Below are positions 7,400 through 13,898 of a stretch of DNA of 26,941 nucleotides, piece by piece. The notes below the pieces were generated by a model. That model searched no databases and had not been told where the DNA came from. It saw only the letters and a program-made list of their open reading frames with translations. A program made the translations under genes and the position numbers. Within the stretch, counting starts at the first letter, position 1. Each line of letters opens with the position of its first letter. Location of the stretch: the IMG/VR virus record IMGVR_UViG_3300010970_000038, positions 1 through 26,941 of that record. One strand, given 5' to 3'. Origin of the DNA: a virus.

Positions 7400-8420
7400 A
7401 AAAAGATTACAAGAAATGCCTGAAGGCATAGAGTCGCAAGATGTTAAGGAACTACGCCAGGTAATTCTGCGATTACAAAAACAACTCAAGCAATCTAAAG
7501 AACGCAGTGAGGATCTAGTAGAGGCAACACACCGCGGTGCTTATGACGCAATGATTGCATTGGGTGCAGTGCCACCTGTTTCTGCGCCACAAAAAGACAC
7601 GCGCAAAGTTAATGCGGAAGTGGCTTTGATCCACACAACGGATTGGCAAGGCGCAAAAGTTACAACCAGTTACAACACTGAAATTATGCGTGATCGCGTT
7701 ATGCAATTTTCTGAAAAGGTTGTGCATTTAACTGACTTACAACGCCATCATCACCCTGTAAAAGAATGTGTAGTGATGTTTGGCGGTGACATGGTTGAAG
7801 GTCTGTTTAATTATCCTGCGCAGTTATGGCAAATAGACGCATCATTGTTTGGCCAATTCACCAGTGTTTCACGGCTTTGCGTGGACTTTGTGCGCGAGAT
7901 GTTAGCCAATTTTGAAAAGGTCACAGTCATTGCTGAATGGGGAAATCATGGGCGCATTGGAGGCAAGCGCGCAGAAGTGCCTAAATCTGACAATGTGGAC
8001 AGAATGGTTTACGAAATGAGCCGCCAAATCCTTGCAGGAGAAAAGCGTTTAACCTGGGAAGATTGTCCAGAGGACATTCAAGAAGTTGAGATTGGCAATT
8101 ATCGCGCCCTGCTTATGCATGGTGATGAGTTAGGCAGATCAGGATTTGCAAGCCCTGCCGCATGGATTGCAGGTGCTAACCGTTGGAAAGCGGGCGCACA
8201 TGATTACGATTTCCATGACATTTTTTTAGGCCATTACCACCGACATGCACAAGAGCCTATTCAAAAGCACTACAACATTTATTGGACAGGTTCAACAGAG
8301 TCAGATAACCGTTATGCGCGTGACTCAATGGCCGCTAGTGGCAGACCGTCACAGCGTTTGCACTTTGTAGATCCGATTAAAGGCAGAACTACCGCCCAAT
8401 ACCAGGTGTGGCTGGACTAA
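7389..8420 (+). CDS. Metallophosphoesterase (calcineurin-like, SbcD/Mre11-type fold)
   Basis: A 343-residue protein. After an N-terminal coiled-coil region (about residues 1-50), the calcineurin-like phosphoesterase motifs appear in order: Asp85 in HTTDWQG (Gln87 in the place of the usual His of DxH), GGDMVEG (Asp134), GNHGR (Asn186, His187), MHGDE (His244) and GHYHRH (His282, His284). Such enzymes bind two metal ions and hydrolyse phosphodiesters, and many phage members act as nucleases near replication genes. Substrate here is unproven. The frame overlaps the upstream gene by 11 bases. Confidence 0.8.
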   Translation: MSLEKRLQEMPEGIESQDVKELRQVILRLQKQLKQSKERSEDLVEATHRGAYDAMIALGAVPPVSAPQKDTRKVNAEVALIHTTDWQGAKVTTSYNTEIMRDRVMQFSEKVVHLTDLQRHHHPVKECVVMFGGDMVEGLFNYPAQLWQIDASLFGQFTSVSRLCVDFVREMLANFEKVTVIAEWGNHGRIGGKRAEVPKSDNVDRMVYEMSRQILAGEKRLTWEDCPEDIQEVEIGNYRALLMHGDELGRSGFASPAAWIAGANRWKAGAHDYDFHDIFLGHYHRHAQEPIQKHYNIYWTGSTESDNRYARDSMAASGRPSQRLHFVDPIKGRTTAQYQVWLD

Positions 8421-8626
8421 TCCTCATCTTCATCATCACCGTAATCACTGGTGATAAGTCGCATGTCTGATACATCTATGCCGCTCTCAACGGCTTTGTC
8501 CATTGCGTCTTTGAATGTTGATAAACAACGCCCTGTTAAATCGCTAACCATGTCAGGGTAAGTTGCTTCAGTACCTAGTTCAACCATAAGGCCGCCTAGA
8601 CGGATTGAAATTTGTGAATAAGCCAT
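8417..8626 (-). CDS. Lone minus-strand small acidic protein, unknown
   Basis: A 69-residue protein starting MAYSQISIRLGGLMVELG and ending in a very acidic tail (DYGDDEDED). An in-frame ATG exists further upstream (8662), but the start at 8626 has a strong AGGGGGAAAC ribosome site right before it. No recognised domain; the middle is a mixed helix with one cysteine. It is the only minus-strand gene between the tail module and the sugar-modification cassette and is convergent with the phosphoesterase, whose stop overlaps its own by 4 bases. Confidence 0.55.
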   Translation of the reverse strand: MAYSQISIRLGGLMVELGTEATYPDMVSDLTGRCLSTFKDAMDKAVESGIDVSDMRLITSDYGDDEDED

Positions 8627-8687
8627 GTTTCCCCCTGGCCTGAAGTATCTCATTTTTGACACGCCGCGCCCATAAATTACAGGGTGC

Positions 8688-8741
8688 TTGTATTTGTCAG
8701 AGGCATGGTGTTGAATCCTCCTTACAAGGGCTAGTTAGCCC
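8688..8741 (+). promoter_or_regulatory. Candidate promoter with 5' leader hairpin
   Basis: TTGTAT (8688-8693), a 17-base spacer and TTGAAT (8711-8716) form a weak -35/-10 pair. Eleven bases after the -10 is a hairpin GGGCT-AGTT-AGCCC (8728-8741), which would be at or near the 5' end of the transcript, then AAACAGGAAGGCAA before the ATG at 8761. The hairpin and ribosome-site arrangement recurs at 13663 and 14186, which is the main support. The promoter elements alone are weak. Confidence 0.5.
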
Positions 8742-8760
8742 CAAACAGGAAGGCAAGAAA

Positions 8761-8934
8761 ATGGCATGTACATTGTGCGAAAGCACCAGTTATTTAGGAA
8801 TTACATTACTAAACAGCAAGTTTGTTTGTTTTGGTTGCATACTTGAAATTAAAAAGTACAAGCAACATGCACCTAATCCTTTTCAAACCGTAGAACACTC
8901 ACTGGATTATTTTCCAATGATAGGGGCAAAATAA
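8761..8934 (+). CDS. Zinc-ribbon microprotein
   Basis: A 57-residue protein opening MACTLCES with a second CFGC pair at about residues 23-26; two CxxC knuckles about 18 residues apart suggest one bound zinc. The rest is charged with an aromatic C-terminus. An open frame extends upstream to 8656 but crosses the leader hairpin, and the ATG at 8761 has AGGAAGG at the right distance. Function unknown; it is the first gene of a plus-strand unit running into the recombination genes. Confidence 0.6.
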   Translation: MACTLCESTSYLGITLLNSKFVCFGCILEIKKYKQHAPNPFQTVEHSLDYFPMIGAK

Positions 8935-9525
8935 ATGGCAAATTACGATCCAAATGCGTATGAAACCGTTGCTGAAAGATTACAGCGCGCTCATGGCGAT
9001 CACAAAGACTTACGCATAATCAATCGCATTGTGGACATTGTGCGAGATGAACAACACCGCCCACTGCAATACATTGTGGAGTCATCTGTTTTTTATGGTG
9101 ATGTTTTAGTTGCGGTAGATGTTGCTGAAGAAATGGTTGGCTCATCATTTATCAACAAATCCAACGCGTTAGAAAATGCATCAACAAGTGCAACAGGCAG
9201 AAGTTTGAGCCTAGCGGGTTACATGGGTACTGATCCTGAAACTAAAAAGCCAGTGCGTCCTACACAGCAAGACATGGAAAAATCAAAGCGTGTTGAAGGC
9301 ACAACAAAATCAGCACCTCAAGCCAAAGCACCTGCCGCAAAGCGCGAATACACATCTGATGAGGTTGCAAGTGCAACAGCCGTGTTCGCTTTGATTGAAG
9401 CAACATCTGATCTTGATGAGTTGAAATCTGCATGGCAATTAAATGCGGATCTGCTTGATGTTGTTATTGATGGCGTAACTTTGCGTGACACAATCCTTGC
9501 AAAGAAAGACAAGATCAATGGATAA
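8935..9525 (+). CDS. ERF-like single-strand annealing protein candidate
   Basis: A 196-residue protein. Around residues 80-99 it has KSNALENASTSATGRSLSLA then GYMGTDP, reminiscent of the AETSAIGRALA-type motif of the ERF family of phage single-strand annealing proteins. A proline/lysine-rich linker follows and then a C-terminal helical part with DLDELKSAWQLNADLLD, a tail pattern seen in phage recombination proteins. ERF-type proteins anneal complementary strands in phage recombination and replication. The match is partial and the N-terminal region is not distinctive, so this remains a candidate. Nuclease, resolvase and SSB genes occur downstream. Confidence 0.45.
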   Translation: MANYDPNAYETVAERLQRAHGDHKDLRIINRIVDIVRDEQHRPLQYIVESSVFYGDVLVAVDVAEEMVGSSFINKSNALENASTSATGRSLSLAGYMGTDPETKKPVRPTQQDMEKSKRVEGTTKSAPQAKAPAAKREYTSDEVASATAVFALIEATSDLDELKSAWQLNADLLDVVIDGVTLRDTILAKKDKING

Positions 9526-9823
9526 CAAAGTAGTTATTGCGCATAACGCTCAACGCACATCAATAGCGGCGGCTGAAAAAGTTTTGCCTAGAACTGGATC
9601 ATTACGCCGCAAGGTGTATGAGTACATTTTGGGGCAGGGATTGCGCGGCGCTACGGATTATGAAATTGAAAAAACATTACAGATTGAAGGCAACACGGTA
9701 CGCCCTACCAGGATTAGCCTGATTAAAGATGGCTACATTTTGGACACAGGAACAACAAGAAAAAACCACCACAACAATGACTGCATAGTTTGGCGCGCAG
9801 TAGAGGAAGGAATGATGCTATGA
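9518..9823 (+). CDS. Winged-helix DNA-binding protein
   Basis: A 101-residue protein with a winged-helix layout: SLRRKVYEYILGQGLRGATD (about 28-47), EIEKTLQIEGNTVRPTRISL (recognition helix, about 49-68), then a beta wing IKDGYILDTGTTR and an IVW end. This NTVRPTR-type helix is widespread in small phage regulators and DNA-binding proteins. The ATG at 9518 overlaps the ERF-like gene by 8 bases and is preferred over an in-frame TTG/ATG upstream at 9485. Probably a transcriptional or replication-associated regulator. Confidence 0.6.
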   Translation: MDNKVVIAHNAQRTSIAAAEKVLPRTGSLRRKVYEYILGQGLRGATDYEIEKTLQIEGNTVRPTRISLIKDGYILDTGTTRKNHHNNDCIVWRAVEEGMML

Positions 9824-10080
9824 GTAAGAAGGAAAATAAGTTTGAACCATCAAACGGATTGAAGGTTGCAGTTCATTTCAACATTATTGCAATCCGCGCA
9901 TTGGCTCAAGAATTGGACATGTTCCCTGAAGTTCTTGCTGAAAAGTTAGATAACGCAGGATTTATGCTTACACCTGATCCGTTTAACATGTCATCAGACG
10001 CAGGCAAGGTAATCGTGTTGCAGAACAAGCGCGAAAATTCCAACATCAGTTTGGTGAAAGAGGAAGCATCTGATGAGTGA
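9820..10080 (+). CDS. Small hypothetical protein
   Basis: An 86-residue protein of mixed helices: a central stretch VHFNIIAIRALAQELDMFPE reads as an amphipathic helix, and the C-terminal third is hydrophilic. No known domain recognised. Start ATG at 9820 overlaps the upstream stop (ATGA). It belongs to a chain of translationally coupled genes from 8935 to 11878. Confidence 0.5.
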   Translation: MSKKENKFEPSNGLKVAVHFNIIAIRALAQELDMFPEVLAEKLDNAGFMLTPDPFNMSSDAGKVIVLQNKRENSNISLVKEEASDE

Positions 10081-10441
10081 AATCATTACGCCCGCAATGG
10101 TGGAGCAAAAACTACGCGGCCTTTCTAAAGAAGTAGATGTAGCCCACAAAGATCTGATAGAGGTTGAAACGATTTATCACAGCATCAAGGCAGAGTATGA
10201 AGTTGCTATGGCTAAATCTCGCATGACTTTTGCAACGCAATCATCACCAACAGGCAAGAACTACACAGTGGGAGAGCGTGAGGACATGGCGCTTATTCAA
10301 AATGAGGAATTGCACAAAGATCTTGCAATTGTGCAGGCAAAAGTTTTGGCCACACGCGCTAATACCAACAGGTTAAAAATGCAGGTGGACATTGCGCGCT
10401 CAGTAGGCACATCAGTCCGCACCAGTATGGATCTCACATGA
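10073..10441 (+). CDS. Coiled-coil protein of recombination/replication region
   Basis: A 122-residue almost entirely helical protein with heptad-like pattern across the first 60 residues (KLRGLSKEVDVAHKDLIEVE and on) and again near the end (LAIVQAKVLATRANTNRL). Similar small helical proteins accompany annealing proteins and nucleases in phage gene sets; a structural or partner role is possible. Overlaps the preceding gene by 8 bases and the following one by 4. No catalytic motif seen. Confidence 0.5.
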   Translation: MSEIITPAMVEQKLRGLSKEVDVAHKDLIEVETIYHSIKAEYEVAMAKSRMTFATQSSPTGKNYTVGEREDMALIQNEELHKDLAIVQAKVLATRANTNRLKMQVDIARSVGTSVRTSMDLT

Positions 10442-10614
10442 TTACTTTTATGCTTGCTTTGATCATTGGAATAATTATCGGTTATTGGGCTTATCCGTTG
10501 TACATGACAATTAAGTTGTACAGGATTAGAAAAAGAATTGAGCAGATTGAAAAAGATTTTATGGGTTTGAAAGATGACCTATACGGAAAGCAATGGAATG
10601 AGGATAATTTATGA
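10438..10614 (+). CDS. 58-residue single-pass membrane protein
   Basis: An open frame of 59 codons, ATG overlapping the preceding stop (ATGA) and ending in the next gene's start. Residues 1-22 (MITFMLALIIGIIIGYWAYP) form one membrane helix; residues about 26-44 are a basic helix (KLYRIRKRIEQIEKDF) followed by an acidic end. Likely inserted with the charged C-terminus in the cytoplasm. Translational coupling on both sides supports it being a real gene. Function unknown; perhaps an envelope or lysis-timing factor, or part of a membrane-bound pair with the next secreted protein. Confidence 0.6.
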   Translation: MITFMLALIIGIIIGYWAYPLYMTIKLYRIRKRIEQIEKDFMGLKDDLYGKQWNEDNL

Positions 10615-11210
10615 AGAAGGCAATTTTAATTTTTCTTTTGCTGGGAAACATTACACCTGCTTATGCAGAAGATGTTGCTGGTTGGGTTAAAGTGGACTCA
10701 AGCGGCAATCAGATAGGTCAAGTTATTGTTTGTACGCCGTCTGTTTGCGGAGACAGTAATAGCACTTATTCTAAAATGACTTTGCTACCTGGTGAGCAGT
10801 ATGTAATACAAAGCAAAGCAGATGATAAAGGAAATGTTGCAGGTATCAACACAACACCTGAGACACAGTTAAAAGTTGATGTAAAAACTAATGAATTTAC
10901 TATGGTCGCAACTCAACAAATTACGCCTGTTGTTAAAAAAGAAATTGTGCCTACGGTGCAAGCACAACCAACAGAGGAAACGCAACCAACGGTTGTTTAT
11001 GAACCTGTTACAACTATGACAGTCAAAACAACTACGGTGGCAACATTTAATCCGATTACAGAAAAGCCTGTAACAGTTGTTGAAAAGAAAGCCGTCATAG
11101 AGCCTGTAATAAATGAGCCAATAGATACCTGGTGGGATTTATGGTTTATTGATTTAGCCACTTTAGAAGAATGGTTTAAGAATTTTTTTAGTGGGTGGTT
11201 GTTGCCATGA
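10611..11210 (+). CDS. Secreted Pro/Thr-rich protein with tryptophan-rich C-terminus
   Basis: A 199-residue protein. Residues 1-19 form a classical signal peptide (KK, hydrophobic core ILIFLLLG, cleavage after AYA at about residue 19). The mature part has two cysteines close together (IVCTPSVCGD), a long Thr/Val/Pro/Gln-rich low-complexity middle like a stalk or extracellular linker, and an aromatic amphipathic end (WWDLWFIDLATLEEWFKNFF). Export to the cell surface is well supported by sequence; the role is not. A phage-encoded exported protein in an early region could alter the host envelope, for instance in superinfection exclusion. Confidence 0.6.
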   Translation: MKKAILIFLLLGNITPAYAEDVAGWVKVDSSGNQIGQVIVCTPSVCGDSNSTYSKMTLLPGEQYVIQSKADDKGNVAGINTTPETQLKVDVKTNEFTMVATQQITPVVKKEIVPTVQAQPTEETQPTVVYEPVTTMTVKTTTVATFNPITEKPVTVVEKKAVIEPVINEPIDTWWDLWFIDLATLEEWFKNFFSGWLLP

Positions 11211-11878
11211 TTGATTTACAAAACATGGTGGTTAAAACCCTGGTTGCTAATGACAACGCCAGGGCTAGATCACAACAAGTAGCAATTGGGCCATCTGCAA
11301 TTGGCGGTTGTCAGCGCAGGCTTTGGCATGACATTGCACAAACACAGCCTACAAATGTGGGCGATAAATTGGGCGCAATCCTGGGAACTTACATTCACAC
11401 AGGTATTGAAGAAGCCATACGCCGTGAAGATCCGTTTGGTGTGCAGTATGAATTAGAAATTGCTGTTGAAGCCAATGGTGTGCCTGGCCATGTAGATTGC
11501 TATGACAAGATCAATCACACCGTAATTGATTGGAAAACAATTAAAAAGGGTAGTGGGCGTTATTTTGGTGGAAGCAATCGTCAGCAAATTTGGCAGATCC
11601 ACCTTTACGGCTATTTACTTTCGCAAAATGGTTACATTGTAAAAGATGTAGCGCTTGTTGGAATTCCGCGAGATGGAAAGATGACAGACATTTTGGTTCA
11701 TACAGAACCGTACAGTGAAGAAATTGCATTAAAAGCATTTGCGCATTTGGAAAAGACAAAGGAAATGGTTGCTTTGCAACTAAAACCTTCTCCTGAAAAG
11801 ACTTTGGCTTTTTGCGCAGATTTCTGCCCGTATTACGATCCGACAGGAGAAGAAGGTTGCCCAAGTATTCAGAAGTAG
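11207..11878 (+). CDS. Cas4-like / RecB-type Fe-S cluster exonuclease (PD-(D/E)XK)
   Basis: A 223-residue nuclease. The PD-(D/E)XK core is visible: His64, GHVD at 94-97 (Asp97), VIDWKT at 107-111 (Asp108, Lys110) and a QIWQIHLYGY helix at about 127-136. Four cysteines are placed as in Cas4/AddB-type Fe-S nucleases: Cys35 in GGCQRRLWH and a C-terminal trio Cys203, Cys207 and Cys218. Such enzymes degrade or resect DNA ends and in phages serve recombination. No CRISPR array or other cas genes are present, so it is a stand-alone phage nuclease. ATG overlaps the preceding stop (ATGA). Confidence 0.8.
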   Translation: MIDLQNMVVKTLVANDNARARSQQVAIGPSAIGGCQRRLWHDIAQTQPTNVGDKLGAILGTYIHTGIEEAIRREDPFGVQYELEIAVEANGVPGHVDCYDKINHTVIDWKTIKKGSGRYFGGSNRQQIWQIHLYGYLLSQNGYIVKDVALVGIPRDGKMTDILVHTEPYSEEIALKAFAHLEKTKEMVALQLKPSPEKTLAFCADFCPYYDPTGEEGCPSIQK

Positions 11879-12201
11879 ATTGGGAGCAAGCAGAGTGCAG
11901 GCGTTTGGAAGTCTATACAGATCTTTTTTATGACATAGAAGAACAAAGATCTGTTGATGCTTACGATCACATCAATTCAGTGCGGGCCATCTGCGTTTCT
12001 TGCCCTATTTGGAAAGAATGTTTAACCTACGCTTTTGAACATGAGAATTACGGAATGTGGGGAGCAATGACAAGCCAGGAAAGGGCAAGCATTGATGAAC
12101 CGCTAAAGTATCCAAATCAACGCATCAGAGGGTTACACGCATTAAAACAAATGGGTGTTTCACTTGAGATGATCAAAGATTGCAAGGAGGGCAAAAAATG
12201 A
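11857..12201 (+). CDS. WhiB-family Fe-S transcription factor
   Basis: A 114-residue protein. The four cluster cysteines are Cys14 (QAECRR), Cys46, Cys49 (ICVSC) and Cys55 (KEC), followed by the GMWGAMTSQER motif (about 66-76), which matches the G-[VI]-W-G-G turn and basic end of WhiB proteins. The first cysteine lies 31 residues before the second, longer than the usual spacing. TTG at 11857 is chosen as start because GGAG lies 7 bases upstream. It overlaps the nuclease gene. WhiB proteins bind a [4Fe-4S] cluster and partner the primary sigma factor; mycobacteriophage TM4 WhiB is known to inhibit host WhiB2 and cause superinfection exclusion. Confidence 0.85.
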   Translation: MPKYSEVDWEQAECRRLEVYTDLFYDIEEQRSVDAYDHINSVRAICVSCPIWKECLTYAFEHENYGMWGAMTSQERASIDEPLKYPNQRIRGLHALKQMGVSLEMIKDCKEGKK

Positions 12202-12971
12202 CATGGATCAAATTAGATGACACCTTGCCAAACAACCCTAAAATTTTGCCTCTTAGCGATAAGGCTTTTAGGCTTTACATTGAAGGGCTTTGCTATGCCA
12301 ACCAATACCTGACTGATGGTTTTCTAGCGCAGGCTGTAATCAATCGCCTGGATAGCGGTAACGCATGCCAGGAATTACTTGATGCAGGGCTATGGCTAGA
12401 AGATGAAGCAGGCATGCAAATCCACGATTATTGCGAGCATCAGACAAGCCGCAAGGTTGTAGAGGAAAAGCGCGAACAGGTACGCAATCGTGTAACGCGT
12501 TACAGAGAAAAAAGTAACGCTCATGTAACGCCCTCAGAAACAGAAACAGAAACAGAAACAGAAACAGATAAAAGAAAAGACTTGTTTGATGATTTTTGGA
12601 AAATCTATCCTTTGAAGGTAGGAAAGGGTGCGGCATTAAAAGCATTTCTAAAAGCAGTGCGTACAACTGATGCAGATGTAATCCTTAAAGGCGCTCAGAG
12701 GTACAAATTAGACCCTAATAGATCTCAGGCATACACAGCACATGCATCTACCTGGTTAAACGCTCAGAGATGGCTTGATGAGGCTTTACCAACGCGTAAT
12801 CTTTCTCCCGCAGAAACTAAGGAAAAAGAATTACATCAAGCGCGCATAAAATCAGAACGAGAAAAGGAAGAAGCGGCCAAATGGTTCAAGGAGCAAGAAG
12901 AAGCAAGACGCAACGCAGTACCACCACCCGCAGAACTACGAGAACTATTGAGAAAGAATTTTGGAAAATAA
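12198..12971 (+). CDS. Replication initiator / DnaD-like replisome organiser
   Basis: A 257-residue protein. The N-terminal ~95 residues (WIKLDDTLPNNPKILPLSDK, then YIEGLCYANQ, DGFLAQAVINRL) read as a winged-helix DNA-binding domain of phage replication proteins. A Glu-Thr repeat linker (SETETETETETDKR) follows. The C-terminal part has LFDDFWKIYPLKVGKGAA and STWLNAQRWLDE, the typical end of DnaD-like or helicase-loader phage proteins. It ends in a basic coiled coil. No primase or helicase motifs, so replication would use host enzymes. Ribosome site AAGGAGG. The gene carries a candidate origin (12492-12570). Confidence 0.75.
   Translation: MTWIKLDDTLPNNPKILPLSDKAFRLYIEGLCYANQYLTDGFLAQAVINRLDSGNACQELLDAGLWLEDEAGMQIHDYCEHQTSRKVVEEKREQVRNRVTRYREKSNAHVTPSETETETETETDKRKDLFDDFWKIYPLKVGKGAALKAFLKAVRTTDADVILKGAQRYKLDPNRSQAYTAHASTWLNAQRWLDEALPTRNLSPAETKEKELHQARIKSEREKEEAAKWFKEQEEARRNAVPPPAELRELLRKNFGK
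12492..12570. other. Candidate replication origin: phased GTAACGC iterons plus CAGAAA tandem repeat
   Basis: Inside the initiator gene: GTAACGCGTTAC (12492-12503, perfect palindrome), GTAACGC (12514-12520) and GTAACGC (12525-12531). The start-to-start distances are 22 and 11 bases, so the sites face one side of the helix. They are followed at once by five CAGAAA units and CAGATA (12535-12570), a purine-rich A-rich tract that runs on as AAAGAAAAG. Iterons beside an A-rich tract inside the initiator gene is the layout of the lambda O origin. A further GTAACGC lies at 12358. Function is inferred. Confidence 0.5.
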
Positions 12972-12985
12972 CTCAAACATTATCT

Positions 12986-13014
12986 GTAACTGTTACCATT
13001 GATGTAACCATTAC
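12986..13014. promoter_or_regulatory. Paired GTAAC inverted-repeat boxes (candidate operator)
   Basis: In the 53-base gap after the initiator gene there are two similar imperfect palindromes, GTAACTGTTAC (12986-12996) and GTAACCATTAC (13004-13014), 18 bases apart. Their half-site GTAAC is the same as in the iterons within the initiator gene. They end just before the AGGAGG ribosome site of the next gene. They may be extra initiator-binding sites or an operator. Confidence 0.4.
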
Positions 13015-13024
13015 AGGAGGAACT

Positions 13025-13213
13025 ATGACTAAGCAATTAGTTGATCCCGCAATTGTGCAACCAGGTGATCATGTATTAGCAAAAGGCCATGATCTAATGG
13101 TGAAGTACATTCAAGGGCCTGATCATGTTGGCATTTATGATTTTCATGGTGTCAATGAAACTGGTGCAGATCAAATTGCATCAGCGCAAGATCTCATTAC
13201 ACTTCTTAGGTGA
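13025..13213 (+). CDS. Small beta-rich hypothetical protein
   Basis: A 62-residue protein, PAIVQPGDHVLAKGHDLMVK at about residues 8-27 followed by IQGPDHVGIYDF, which reads as a small SH3-like or beta-barrel fold. Ribosome site AGGAGG lies 6 bases before the ATG. Its stop overlaps the resolvase start (GTGA). Cysteine-free, so not one of the zinc-ribbon set. Function unknown. Confidence 0.55.
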   Translation: MTKQLVDPAIVQPGDHVLAKGHDLMVKYIQGPDHVGIYDFHGVNETGADQIASAQDLITLLR

Positions 13214-13590
13214 TTACTTTTTCTGTTGATGGCCAACCAGTGCCGCAAGGTTCTATGAAGGTCATCAATGGGCATGTCATACATGCCAAAGGTTCAGAAC
13301 TGGCCGCGTGGCGTTCTGCCATTGCTTTGCGGGCTAGAGAAGCAGGTGCAAAACCTCACCTTGAGCCAGTAGAGATAGACATGATTTTTACAATGACCCG
13401 CCCAAAGACCGTGAACCGCCCTGAGCCTTCGGTAGCCCCTGATTTGGATAAACTGGTCAGAGCCGTCTTAGACGGCCTCACAGCCATTGCTTACCGTGAT
13501 GATGGGCAAGTTGTACGCCTGACCGCGGCAAAGATCTATGGAGTCAATCCTGGGCTTTGGGTTCAAATGTGGGCCAAAATGCCTGCTTAG
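13210..13590 (+). CDS. rusA-like: RusA-like Holliday junction resolvase
   Basis: A 126-residue protein with GTG start. The RusA fold is shown by an opening VDGQPVPQGSMK, a basic KGSELAAWR segment, and the acidic catalytic run PDLDKLVRAVLDGL (Asp78, Asp80, Asp88) followed by AYRDDGQVV (Asp97, Asp98). RusA enzymes cut four-way DNA junctions as homodimers, which in phages clears branched DNA before packaging. It has the usual length for the family. It follows the replication initiator by one gene and ends with a hairpin across its stop codon. Confidence 0.8.
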   Translation: MITFSVDGQPVPQGSMKVINGHVIHAKGSELAAWRSAIALRAREAGAKPHLEPVEIDMIFTMTRPKTVNRPEPSVAPDLDKLVRAVLDGLTAIAYRDDGQVVRLTAAKIYGVNPGLWVQMWAKMPA

Positions 13591-13594
13591 GCAT
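13579..13594 (+). terminator. Hairpin across the resolvase stop, weak terminator candidate
   Basis: ATGCCT (13579-13584), loop GCTT, AGGCAT (13589-13594) is a perfect 6-bp stem that covers the TAG stop at 13588-13590. There is no following T-run, so as an intrinsic terminator it is weak; it may instead protect the mRNA 3' end. A further short inverted repeat GTGATTAGTCAC lies directly after (13595-13606). Confidence 0.3.
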
Positions 13595-13662
13595 GTGATT
13601 AGTCACACAATTCTTTGACCAAATGTTTGTCACTTTTTTTACTAAATGTGTGCCGCGTAATG

Positions 13663-13692
13663 TATTATTTCTTTTGTAAGGGCAAGTAGCCC
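13663..13692 (+). promoter_or_regulatory. Promoter -10 with 5' leader hairpin
   Basis: TATTAT (13663-13668), directly preceded by TG, is a good -10; there is no clear -35 at 16-18 bases. Eleven bases after it comes a hairpin GGGC-AAGTA-GCCC (13680-13692), then AAAGAAAGAAGGCGCAAG and the ATG at 13711. This is the second of three copies of the -10, 10-11 bases, GGGC/GCCC hairpin, A-rich GGAAGGC leader. The rest of the 120-base gap upstream (13591-13662) is AT-rich with a TTGACC at 13615 but nothing firmer. Confidence 0.55.
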
Positions 13693-13710
13693 AAAGAAAG
13701 AAGGCGCAAG

Positions 13711-13896
13711 ATGGATCAACTAACTCAGGTAACAATGGGTGGCCGTGTAACACTTAACGGCAAAGCAATGTGGATTGTTGAAGGCATTATGACTAACGGA
13801 GATGTAAGCATTTACCGTTATGTAGATACAAAGAATTCACGCCGTTTAATTTCACGCCGCGTTGCACCTTCTAAGTTGAAGAAGTGGGGGAACTAA
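13711..13896 (+). CDS. Small beta-rich hypothetical protein
   Basis: A 61-residue basic protein with alternating strands: VTMGGRVTLNGKAMWIVEGI, then GDVSIYRYVDTK, ending RRVAPSKLKKWGN. This looks like a small beta-barrel domain of the kind that binds nucleic acid or partner proteins, though no family is recognised. It is the first gene downstream of the 13663 promoter and is followed three bases later by a zinc-binding protein. Confidence 0.55.
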   Translation: MDQLTQVTMGGRVTLNGKAMWIVEGIMTNGDVSIYRYVDTKNSRRLISRRVAPSKLKKWGN

Positions 13897-13898
13897 TA

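Noticed and set aside
8656-8684. TTGACA at 8656 as the promoter of the 8761 gene
   Set aside because: No acceptable -10 lies 16-18 bases downstream (sequences there read TACAGG, ACAGGG, CAGGGT).
8656-8760. In-frame upstream extension of the zinc-ribbon gene at 8761
   Set aside because: It would translate through the promoter and hairpin leader, while the ATG at 8761 has an ideal AGGAAGG ribosome site.
11207-11878. Cas4 as part of a phage-borne CRISPR system
   Set aside because: No Cas1, Cas2, effector gene or repeat array nearby; stand-alone Cas4-like nucleases are common in phages.
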